From the NCBI GenBank assembly GCA_966250385.1, contig CBINHC010000006.1, forward strand, positions 124,001-188,000: a stretch of 64,000 nucleotides of DNA. The letters are read 5' to 3'. How positions within the stretch are numbered: the first letter of the stretch is position 1; each line of letters opens with the position of its first letter. The notes under the pieces are model-generated. The model saw only the letters and a list, made by a program, of their open reading frames with translations, had not been told where the DNA came from and made no database searches. Below, piece after piece: positions 43,250-50,864 of this stretch. Source of the stretch: DASWTL01 sp966250385. Lineage in GTDB: Bacteria > Bacteroidota > Bacteroidia > Sphingobacteriales > Sphingobacteriaceae. The position numbers were made by a program, and so were the translations under genes.

Positions 43250-43864
43250 ATGAGTCTGAAATTGAATCGTACCGAATTTGGCGGCCCGGCCAACAAGGGG
43301 CAGGTACTTTCCCGCGAAGAGGCGGGTCTGCTGCTTGATTCCTGGGTTTTAAACGACCGTCTGAAGCTGCATATGAAACAGGTTGCATGGTTGATGCAGT
43401 GCTGGGCTCGTGAAAAGGAGGGGCTGGGCGAGGCTGATCAGTGGCGCTGGGAACTGGCGGGCCTTCTGCATGATGCAGACTGGGACCAGTGGCCCGATCA
43501 GCATTGCATGCGCATCATCGTCGAGCTTGAATCCCGGAATGTGGACCCGGAGATCATCCGCGCTATTGCTTCCCACGGACCGGCTCACTTCGGAGTGGAG
43601 CCCGAGACCCGGATGGACCAAATGCTCTATGCATTTGACGAGCTCAGCGGCTTCATTCATGCCTATTCGCTGATGCGTCCGGAGGGTTATGCAGGCATGG
43701 AACTAAAAGGCGTGAAAAAGCGCCTCAAGGATAAAGCATTTGCAGCGAGCGTTTCGCGGGAAGATATTCAGGATGCCTGCCGGCGGGCGGACTTGGCCCA
43801 GGATGATCTGATCGGATTCATTGTCGAAAAGCAGGGAGAATATGATCTTCAGCTTCAGAAGTAG
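43250..43864 (+). CDS. HD-domain protein (metal-dependent phosphohydrolase fold)
   Basis: 204 residues from ATG 43250 (MSLKLNRTEFGG); the TTG further up is part of the promoter. His41 in LKLHMKQVAWLM and LAGLLHDADWDQ (His74, Asp75) form the HD metal site, and ASHGPAHFGVEPET adds the later His. Such proteins are often nucleotidases or phosphohydrolases, with a relaxed HD pattern here. The stop overlaps the convergent DUF4112 gene by 10 bases. Confidence 0.85.
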   Translation: MSLKLNRTEFGGPANKGQVLSREEAGLLLDSWVLNDRLKLHMKQVAWLMQCWAREKEGLGEADQWRWELAGLLHDADWDQWPDQHCMRIIVELESRNVDPEIIRAIASHGPAHFGVEPETRMDQMLYAFDELSGFIHAYSLMRPEGYAGMELKGVKKRLKDKAFAASVSREDIQDACRRADLAQDDLIGFIVEKQGEYDLQLQK

Positions 43865-44328
43865 CTGAAGATCCATTGGATCAGTCTGACCGCGAGGAAA
43901 ATAAATAACACGAATAGCAGGATCAGGACCAATACGGCCACCAGAAGGATATTACGCCCGCTGCCCTGGTGTTTCCCTTCATAGTAATGTTCCTGAAGTA
44001 ACCGGATGTTTTTCTTGTTGGCCTTGTAGAAGAAGTCAAAAATAGTTCCAAGGACCGGGATCGCACCTATGGTCGCATCCAGGAATACGTTGATGGCCAT
44101 CAGGACAACGATCCTGGAGCTGGCTCCGTGTCTGGCCATGGCCATGATCAGCGCCGCAGAGATGATCAGGCCGCTAAAGCTGCCCGCGTAGGGGATCAGG
44201 TTCAGGAGCGGGTCCAGTCCGAACCGGAAATTCGTTCCCGGCAGCCTGAATTTTTCATCCATCAGGTAAGATAGCTGCTCTACCCATCTTAACTTGTTCC
44301 GGTCTTCCTGGCGGTATGTTTCCATCAT
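43855..44328 (-). CDS. DUF4112 membrane protein
   Basis: 157 residues from ATG 44328 (an adjacent ATG at 44325 is equally possible). WVEQLSYLMDEKFRLPGTNF, RFGLDPLLNLIPYAGSF and FLDATIGAIPVLGTIFDFFY are the DUF4112 signature; the C-terminal helix is strongly hydrophobic (LLVAVLVLILLFVLFIFLAV). Function unknown. The 10-base convergent overlap with the HD gene is in the last codons of both. Confidence 0.9.
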   Translation of the reverse strand: MMETYRQEDRNKLRWVEQLSYLMDEKFRLPGTNFRFGLDPLLNLIPYAGSFSGLIISAALIMAMARHGASSRIVVLMAINVFLDATIGAIPVLGTIFDFFYKANKKNIRLLQEHYYEGKHQGSGRNILLVAVLVLILLFVLFIFLAVRLIQWIFSYF

Positions 44329-44453
44329 GATATTCAGATATACAAAAATACAGCCGTTTCGGTTGGCTATACAAGAGCTATGGAACGCTCGTAAATAGGA
44401 CAAGCCTGCAAAACGGGTTTACAGGCTTGCTCTTATGATTCGTTACCGGTCCT

Positions 44454-45152
44454 TTAGCGGATCTCGAATACCACACGCATCTGGTAATTCAATTTGATCT
44501 TCTTGAAATCGATCTCCGGCATGGGAGCGGATTCAGACATGGCATCCGCTTTCATCGCATAGTTCCGGTAGACAGGTTGCGGAAAATTCTCGTTGTTGAT
44601 CTCCTGGATCTCCAGGGCACCGCCTACCGTTTCATTGATCGCCTCGGCGAGGTATGCGGCTTTTGCCTTGGCTGCCTTCAGCGCCTGGATCTTCAGTTCT
44701 TTTTTCAACGACTCCATCTTGGAGTAGTCATAACTTTCGACGTTGGTGTACTGGATACCCCGGGAATCCACTGCGCCGACTATTTCATTGAACTTACCGA
44801 GGTCGGAGATCTTGATCCGGTATTGCTTGCTTGCGAGGAACCCGGGATCCTTTTTCTTGGCCAGGGGATAATTGTAGCTGGAAATATTATTGATCGTAAA
44901 GTTTTCTTTCGGGATGCCGGCTTTGGTTACGGCTGTCTGCAGCTGCCGTTCCAGCTCTTCGATCTCCACCTTATTCTTATTGTTGTTGTCCTTAAAGAAC
45001 TCCTTCAGCGAAATGCTGATGTAAAGAATATCAGGTGTTACCTCAGCTTCTGCTGTTCCTGTAACTTCTATGCGTTTTCTCAGATCTGCCGTCTGGCTCC
45101 AGGCGGTCAGTGTAAAGACGCTGATTAATGCTGCTAAAATGATCCTTTTCAT
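44454..45152 (-). CDS. SIMPL-domain (DUF541) periplasmic protein
   Basis: 232 residues with a signal peptide (ALISVFTLTAWSQ). RIEVTGTAEAEVTPDILYIS and KKELKIQALKAAKAKAAYLA with the ending LNYQMRVVFEIR match the SIMPL/DUF541 (YggE-like) family of oligomeric periplasmic proteins. Their role in E. coli and Brucella is linked to oxidative stress; here unknown. A hairpin without a U-run (44401-44429) lies downstream. It is a single gene. Confidence 0.92.
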   Translation of the reverse strand: MKRIILAALISVFTLTAWSQTADLRKRIEVTGTAEAEVTPDILYISISLKEFFKDNNNKNKVEIEELERQLQTAVTKAGIPKENFTINNISSYNYPLAKKKDPGFLASKQYRIKISDLGKFNEIVGAVDSRGIQYTNVESYDYSKMESLKKELKIQALKAAKAKAAYLAEAINETVGGALEIQEINNENFPQPVYRNYAMKADAMSESAPMPEIDFKKIKLNYQMRVVFEIR

Positions 45153-45250
45153 AGTTGTTATCGTTTAAGTTTCGACGGGATGTTTCGTTGCGGAAAGGCA
45201 TCCATTGTACTTATAGACGGCCGGAACGCGAAAAAGAAACACCCGGAAAT

Positions 45251-45277
45251 GAAAAAAAGCTCCAAATTATTGGAGCT
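45251..45277 (-). terminator. Intrinsic terminator of the dksA-like/lspA transcript
   Basis: AGCTCCAA (45258-45265) pairs with TTGGAGCT (45270-45277), loop of four. On the minus strand the stem is followed by seven U residues (45251-45257 are A on the plus strand). Confidence 0.85.
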
Positions 45278-45284
45278 CAGTTAA

Positions 45285-45935
45285 TTATTCTTCGATGATT
45301 TCGCTGTGGGGACTGCTGATTTCCGCTTTTTCTTCTTTGAAGTACTTTTTCTGGAAGATCAGAATCAGTATCACGCCAATGGAGATCGCCGCATCTGCCA
45401 GGTTAAAGACCGGCCGGAAGAAAATGTATTCCTCACCGCCCCAGAACGGGACCCATTGCGGGAAATTGCCCTGTAAAATCGGGAAATAGAACATGTCCAC
45501 CACTTTTCCGTGGAACAGACTGGAATATCCCCCCGCTACAGGAAACAGCTGAGCCTTTTCATAGTACGTGCTCTCGCTGAAAATCACCCCGTAAACGGTT
45601 GAGTCGATGATATTACCCATGGCGCCGGCAAAGATCAGCGCCACGTTAAGGATCAGCCCCCGGTGATACTTATGACGCACCAGGTGGATCACCACATACC
45701 CGATGACGCATACGGCTGCAATACGGAACAATGAAAGAGCGAGTTTCCCGGCTTCTCCACCCAGCTCCATACCAAAGGCCATTCCGTTGTTCTCGGTGAA
45801 ATGTATGATTCCCCAATCACCCAGGATCCGGTATTCCTGTCCCAGGGTCATGTTAAGCTTAATCCAGAATTTTAAGAGTTGATCGGCTAATAAAACAAGA
45901 AGAACCGTAAAAAATGGCTTGGTGTAACCTTTCAT
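45285..45935 (-). CDS. lspA: Lipoprotein signal peptidase (signal peptidase II)
   Basis: 216 residues, longer than the E. coli enzyme by a C-terminal tail and an insertion before the last helix, as usual in this phylum. Four membrane helices. ENNGMAFGM and GAMGNIIDSTVYG are conserved; the catalytic aspartates are Asp147 in GKVVDMFYF and Asp181 in FNLADAAIS. It cuts the signal off diacylglyceryl lipoproteins. Its start overlaps the DksA-like gene by one base (coupled translation), and a terminator follows. Confidence 0.95.
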   Translation of the reverse strand: MKGYTKPFFTVLLVLLADQLLKFWIKLNMTLGQEYRILGDWGIIHFTENNGMAFGMELGGEAGKLALSLFRIAAVCVIGYVVIHLVRHKYHRGLILNVALIFAGAMGNIIDSTVYGVIFSESTYYEKAQLFPVAGGYSSLFHGKVVDMFYFPILQGNFPQWVPFWGGEEYIFFRPVFNLADAAISIGVILILIFQKKYFKEEKAEISSPHSEIIEE

Positions 45936-46321
45936 TAATATTGCTTCATTTTTGCTTCCATACTTAATGTGGTATGGGGAACCGCACGGAGACGTTCTTT
46001 CTGAATTAATTTTCCGGTCTCGCGGCAGATACCGTAGGTCTTGTTCTCAATGCGAACCAATGCCGCTTCCAGATTTTCTATAAATTTCTTCTGGCGGGCC
46101 GCCAATTGATTGATCTGTTCTTTTTCCAGCGTCGCTGATCCGTCTTCCAGTGTCTTATACGTGCCCGCTGTGTCATCGGTACCATTCATGTTCGGATTAC
46201 TCAATGACTGGGTCAATGAAGCAAGTTCTTCCTTTGCCATCCTCATCTTTTCAAGGATGATCTCTTTAAACTCCTGCAGTTCCTGGTCGGAATACCGTGT
46301 TTTTTCGTTGTTATTCTCCAT
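45935..46321 (-). CDS. DksA/TraR-like protein with degenerate zinc site
   Basis: 128 residues. The coiled-coil N-part (EFKEIILEKMRMAKEELASL) and the ENKTYGICRETGKLIQKERL block are those of DksA/TraR-type proteins, but only one cysteine remains of the four zinc ligands. This Cys-poor form is common in Bacteroidota. In other bacteria DksA binds RNA polymerase in the stringent response; whether this one does is not shown by the sequence. It is 2 bases from ileS and overlaps lspA by one base, forming ileS-dksA-lspA. Confidence 0.88.
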   Translation of the reverse strand: MENNNEKTRYSDQELQEFKEIILEKMRMAKEELASLTQSLSNPNMNGTDDTAGTYKTLEDGSATLEKEQINQLAARQKKFIENLEAALVRIENKTYGICRETGKLIQKERLRAVPHTTLSMEAKMKQY

Positions 46322-46323
46322 GT

Positions 46324-49300
46324 TTAAGCTTTTGTAATCGAAATCTTTAGTTCAATGTCGTCTATTTCGGCTTTTTCACCCGTATTGTCCTCGTTATCAA
46401 GTTCCAGAGAGTCGGCAAGGATCTCGGCGCAAATATAGGATAAATTGTTTCTTACCGCTTCGGCAATGTAGGGATCGTTGGTTACGCGCACCCGGATCTT
46501 GTCAGTAACCTCAAAACCAAGATCTTTTCTAAGGTTCTGAATCCTGTTGATCAGTTCACGGGAAATCCCCTCCTGTTTAAGCTCAGATGTTATCGTAACA
46601 TCTAAAGCAACGGTTAGTTTTCCTAAATTCGCTACCTGCCAGCCCGGCACATCTTCCGCCAGAATCTCCACATCCGTTACCTGAACGACGTATTTTGACT
46701 CAAGCACCGGGATGCTTCCGGTCGTCTCCAGCAGGCTGATCTGCGACTGGTCTAATGATGTTAACGCATCGGCTACCAGTTTCATATCTTTCCCGACTTT
46801 CGGACCGAGCGCCTTGAAGTTCGGTTTGATCTTCTTGGTGATGAATCCCGAAGTATCCGTAATATATTCAATATCCTTGATGTTTGTCTCAGATAAGATC
46901 AAATCCCGCACTTTTTCAACTTTTTGCTGAAAGGTTTCGTCGAGAACCGGGAGCAGGATCTTGCTTAGCGGCTGCCGTACATTGATTCCCACTTTTTTCC
47001 GGAGCGACAGGACCATCGAAGAGATGTCCTGAGCCAGTCCCATACGCTCCTCGAGTTCCTTGTCAACAAACTGTTCGTGGTATACCGGGAAGTCCGACAG
47101 GTGAACGGATTCAACCTGCTGAAGTCCCGTGACGGTATTCAGATCCAGGAACAGGCGGTCACTGAAGAAAGGGGCGATGGGCGACATCAGCCTCGTGATG
47201 GTATCCAGGCAGGTGTAAAGCGTCTGATACGCGGAGATCTTGTCATCCGTATATTCTCCTTTCCAGAAGCGGCGGCGGCACAGGCGAACGTACCAGTTGC
47301 TCAGGTGCTCATCCACGAAGTTCTGGATCGCACGCGCCGCCTTGGTCGGCTCGAAATCTGCATAATATCCGTCAACCTCGCGGGTCAGTGAATTCAGCAG
47401 GGAGATGATCCAGCGGTCGATCTCCGGCCGTTTTCCGAACTCGATATCGTTCTCCCCATACGTAAAGCCGTCAATATTCGCATAGAGTGCGAAGAAGGCA
47501 TACGTATTGTACAGCGTTCCGAAGAATTTCCGGCGGACTTCGTCCAGTCCCTCCAGGTTGAATTTCAGGTTGTCCCACGGTGATGCGTTACTGATCATAT
47601 ACCAGCGGGTCGCATCGGCACTGTACTGATCGATGGTGGAAAACGGATCGACCGCGTTGCCGAGCCTCTTGGACATCTTGTTTCCGTTCTTGTCCAGGAC
47701 CAGTCCGTTGGAAACGACGTTTTTGAACGCCACGCTGTCATTCAGCATGACCGAGATGGCATGCAGCGTGAAGAACCAGCCCCGGGTCTGATCCACCCCT
47801 TCTGCGATGAAGTCGGCCGGATAGGCGCTGTTAAACTGATCCTTGTTTTCAAACGGGAAGTGCCACTGTGCATAGGGCATCGCTCCTGAATCGAACCAGA
47901 CGTCGATCAGGTCGGGCTCCCGAAGCATCGTTTTGCCGGAAGGAGAAACCAGGATCACGTCGTCCACATATGGGCGGTGCATGTCAAAGGTATTGTTCTG
48001 GATCTGGTGGATCTGCGCCTGGGCCTTGTCGAACTCCTCATCGGACAATACGCCGCTCTCGGCTGCTGCGATAAGCCGTTCCTTCAGTTCTTCCATGGAG
48101 CCAATACAGATCTCCTCAGTGCCGTCTTCGGTCCTCCAGATCGGAAGCGGGGTTCCCCAGTATCTTGAACGGGACAGATTCCAGTCCACCAGGTTTTCCA
48201 GCCAGTTTCCGAACCTGCCGGTACCGGTGGATTCGGGCTTCCAGTTGATGGTCTTGTTCAGCTCCACCAGCCGGTCCTTAACCGCAGTGGTCCGGATAAA
48301 CCAGCTGTCCAGCGGATAGTAAAGGACCGGACGGTCCGTTCTCCAGCAGTGCGGGTAGCTGTGCTCATATTTCTCTACCCGGAAAGCCTTATTGTCTTCC
48401 TTTAATTTTATGGCGATCAGGACGTCGGTCGGCCTGAAATCGGCCGCTTTCCGTTCCTCATCCGAGTAATATTCTTCCTTGACATACCTTCCTGCAAAAT
48501 CGGTCACCTCGGCAACGAACCTACCCTGCTTATCCACCAGGGGCAGTTCATTTCCCCGCTCATCGGTGATCATGACAGACGGAACCCCGTTATCCCGGGC
48601 TACCCTGAAGTCATCCGCACCATAGACAGATGCCGTGTGAACGACGCCTGTACCGTCTTCGGTGGTCACAAAATCACCCGGTATGACACGGAAAGCATTT
48701 TTTTCGAGGTTCTCATTCGTTACATAGGCCATCAGCTGGTGATACCGGAGGCCTACCATGTCGATTCCCCTGAATTCCGCTGTTTTCTCCCACGGGATCA
48801 GTTTGTCACCCGGTTTGAAATCAGAGAAAGATGCGTTCTCGGCCTCGGCTTTGAAATACTTCGGCACCAGGTCACTGGCCAGGACCACGCTGACGGGTGC
48901 GAACGTATAGGGGTTGAAGGTCCTGATCTTGACGTAGCTGATGTTTTCTCCGATCGCAAGTGCACAGTTTGAAGGCAGCGTCCATGGCGTGGTTGTCCAG
49001 GCCAGGATAGCGGTATCCTCATTGTCTTCTTCAAACAGTACGGGGATCAGTGGGTGAACCTGGTCCTTTTTTACCCTGAACTGGGCAACAATGGAGGTGT
49101 CCTTGACCATCCGGTAGGTTCCCGGCTGATTAAGTTCATGTGAACTGAGCCCGGTACCGGCAGCAGGGGAGTATGGCTGAACGGTGTATCCCTTATAAAG
49201 GAATCCCTTGTTGTACAGCTCCTTCAGGATCCACCAGAGTGATTCGATATAACTGTTCTCATAGGTGACGTAGGGATTGTCCAGATCTACCCAGTAACCC

Positions 49301-49710
49301 ATTTTCTGGGTCAGGTCATTCCATACATCGGTGTATTTCATGACTTCCCGCCGGCAGGCAGCGTTGTATTCTTCAACGGTAATCTTCTTGCCGATATCTT
49401 CCTTGGTGATTCCCAGCGTCTTTTCTACTGCCAGTTCAATCGGAAGACCGTGCGTATCCCAGCCGCCTTTCCGCCGGACCTGATAGCCTTTCAGCGTTTT
49501 GTACCGACAGAAAATGTCCTTGATGGACCGGGCCATCACATGGTGGATCCCGGGCATCCCGTTTGCAGAAGGAGGGCCCTCATAAAAGGTATATGGCATG
49601 TCCGCAGGACGGTTCGAAATACTTTTTTCGAAAATGTGGTTTTCTTTCCAGTACTCCAGTACTTCTCTGCCGATCTGCGATAAATTGAGTTGCTTATATT
49701 CTTTGTACAT
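46324..49710 (-). CDS. ileS: Isoleucyl-tRNA synthetase
   Basis: 1128 residues. The HIGH motif appears as PGIHHVMAR in FYEGPPSANGMPGIHHVMAR, and KMSKS as NKMSKRLGN. GWDTHGLPIELAVEK, WTTTPWTLPSNCALAIG (editing domain) and GVDQTRGWFFTLHA are typical. The long C-terminal extension replaces the zinc finger end of the E. coli type. It charges tRNA-Ile; it heads the set ileS-dksA-lspA. Confidence 0.97.
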   Translation of the reverse strand: MYKEYKQLNLSQIGREVLEYWKENHIFEKSISNRPADMPYTFYEGPPSANGMPGIHHVMARSIKDIFCRYKTLKGYQVRRKGGWDTHGLPIELAVEKTLGITKEDIGKKITVEEYNAACRREVMKYTDVWNDLTQKMGYWVDLDNPYVTYENSYIESLWWILKELYNKGFLYKGYTVQPYSPAAGTGLSSHELNQPGTYRMVKDTSIVAQFRVKKDQVHPLIPVLFEEDNEDTAILAWTTTPWTLPSNCALAIGENISYVKIRTFNPYTFAPVSVVLASDLVPKYFKAEAENASFSDFKPGDKLIPWEKTAEFRGIDMVGLRYHQLMAYVTNENLEKNAFRVIPGDFVTTEDGTGVVHTASVYGADDFRVARDNGVPSVMITDERGNELPLVDKQGRFVAEVTDFAGRYVKEEYYSDEERKAADFRPTDVLIAIKLKEDNKAFRVEKYEHSYPHCWRTDRPVLYYPLDSWFIRTTAVKDRLVELNKTINWKPESTGTGRFGNWLENLVDWNLSRSRYWGTPLPIWRTEDGTEEICIGSMEELKERLIAAAESGVLSDEEFDKAQAQIHQIQNNTFDMHRPYVDDVILVSPSGKTMLREPDLIDVWFDSGAMPYAQWHFPFENKDQFNSAYPADFIAEGVDQTRGWFFTLHAISVMLNDSVAFKNVVSNGLVLDKNGNKMSKRLGNAVDPFSTIDQYSADATRWYMISNASPWDNLKFNLEGLDEVRRKFFGTLYNTYAFFALYANIDGFTYGENDIEFGKRPEIDRWIISLLNSLTREVDGYYADFEPTKAARAIQNFVDEHLSNWYVRLCRRRFWKGEYTDDKISAYQTLYTCLDTITRLMSPIAPFFSDRLFLDLNTVTGLQQVESVHLSDFPVYHEQFVDKELEERMGLAQDISSMVLSLRKKVGINVRQPLSKILLPVLDETFQQKVEKVRDLILSETNIKDIEYITDTSGFITKKIKPNFKALGPKVGKDMKLVADALTSLDQSQISLLETTGSIPVLESKYVVQVTDVEILAEDVPGWQVANLGKLTVALDVTITSELKQEGISRELINRIQNLRKDLGFEVTDKIRVRVTNDPYIAEAVRNNLSYICAEILADSLELDNEDNTGEKAEIDDIELKISITKA

Positions 49711-49829
49711 CAGTCCTTTACTCTCGGATTTAAGGACGCGAATTTAATCAATTCGGGCATCATATGCTAAATAATTAGGTTTAAAGGGGCGATGAGCCTG
49801 AATGGTGAGTATTTGAAATACCGGCCGGC

Positions 49830-50717
49830 CTAGCTCATCCAGCGTGCAAGACGTGATCCGGCGGTGAAGGTGCCTCGCAGAAACCTGAGGAGAGTTTGTT
49901 CCGGATCGGCGGACGACCGGACCGATTCGTACGGCAGTATGAATTCCCCGAGCTCCGGATGGTAATATGCGTCAGCAGGCTCGGTGACGGCGTCTCTGAA
50001 TCCTTCCGGCTCGGGGTAGAAGTATGAATAAAACGCGGCAAAGGGGAGTCCCGGATCCCCGAACCAGAATCCGCAGCTGCTGACTTCATGTGAATAGGCC
50101 TCCCTGGCTACCCAGTCCGGCAGATTAGGGACACCTCCGGGATGCTGCGGGGCGGTTCGCCCGGAGAACCGGGATACGGCCAGGTCGAAGCTTCCCCAGA
50201 ATAGATGAACAGGGCTGCACTTGCCGTGGAATTCCGCCCGGAAGCTCGTCAGTGCGTCGTGCGCTTTCAGCAGCGCCCGGTGTATCCGGGCGGCCTGTTC
50301 GGGAACGTAAGTCGCATGAACCCGGTCCTTATGAAACGGGATGGCGTCCCGGATTTCGTTCGGCATCCGGTTGATGACCACAGGGATCTGAAGATCGTTC
50401 AGCAGATCCCAGGTCTTGTGATAAAAATCGGATACCGAATTATGCTGAAGTTCAAACCTGCGGATCTGGCCGGAGGCGGTCAGGATCACGAGCTGGTGCT
50501 CCACCAGGTTCAGATCGATCTGAAAATGTCCGTTCTCATGGGGCAGATATCCCGTCGTTATTCCCTGGGCCGTAACCGTAAGGGCGACATGCCATGAGTG
50601 GTTCACCCAGGGCAGCAGCGCCAGCTTTATTTTTCCAAGCACCTGCAGCCACAGATGCAGCGTTTCGCATGTTTCCCTGTCTGCAGGGTATGAAAGTTCC
50701 GGCCAGCTGGATTTCAT
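49830..50717 (-). CDS. DUF5996-family protein
   Basis: 295 residues. WPELSYPADRETCETLHLWL, QVLGKIKLALLPWVNHSWHV, FHGKCSPVHLFWGSFDLAVS and FAAFYSYFYPEPEGF are the DUF5996 blocks. No signal peptide or membrane helix. The family has no known function. It stands alone between ileS and the TonB-dependent receptor gene. Confidence 0.88.
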   Translation of the reverse strand: MKSSWPELSYPADRETCETLHLWLQVLGKIKLALLPWVNHSWHVALTVTAQGITTGYLPHENGHFQIDLNLVEHQLVILTASGQIRRFELQHNSVSDFYHKTWDLLNDLQIPVVINRMPNEIRDAIPFHKDRVHATYVPEQAARIHRALLKAHDALTSFRAEFHGKCSPVHLFWGSFDLAVSRFSGRTAPQHPGGVPNLPDWVAREAYSHEVSSCGFWFGDPGLPFAAFYSYFYPEPEGFRDAVTEPADAYYHPELGEFILPYESVRSSADPEQTLLRFLRGTFTAGSRLARWMS

Positions 50718-50864
50718 AGCTTTTCTTTGTATAACGCCAGGTCCGGAGATGGTTTGATTTTGCCGGTGATTTGTTGACTGTCAGGCAGGTGTTTGGAAAT
50801 TGCCAAAAGGAACCGCAGCACCGGATGAGTTCCGGTCCCGCGGTTTTTGGATGGCTGCCGGGGA

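Noticed and set aside
43855..43864. Ten-base convergent overlap as a regulatory antisense
   Set aside because: Overlap of final codons is common in compact genomes; nothing else marks it as regulatory.
49711..49829. T-box leader upstream of ileS
   Set aside because: The 119-base gap is too short, shows no T-box motif or antiterminator, and T-boxes are typical of other phyla.
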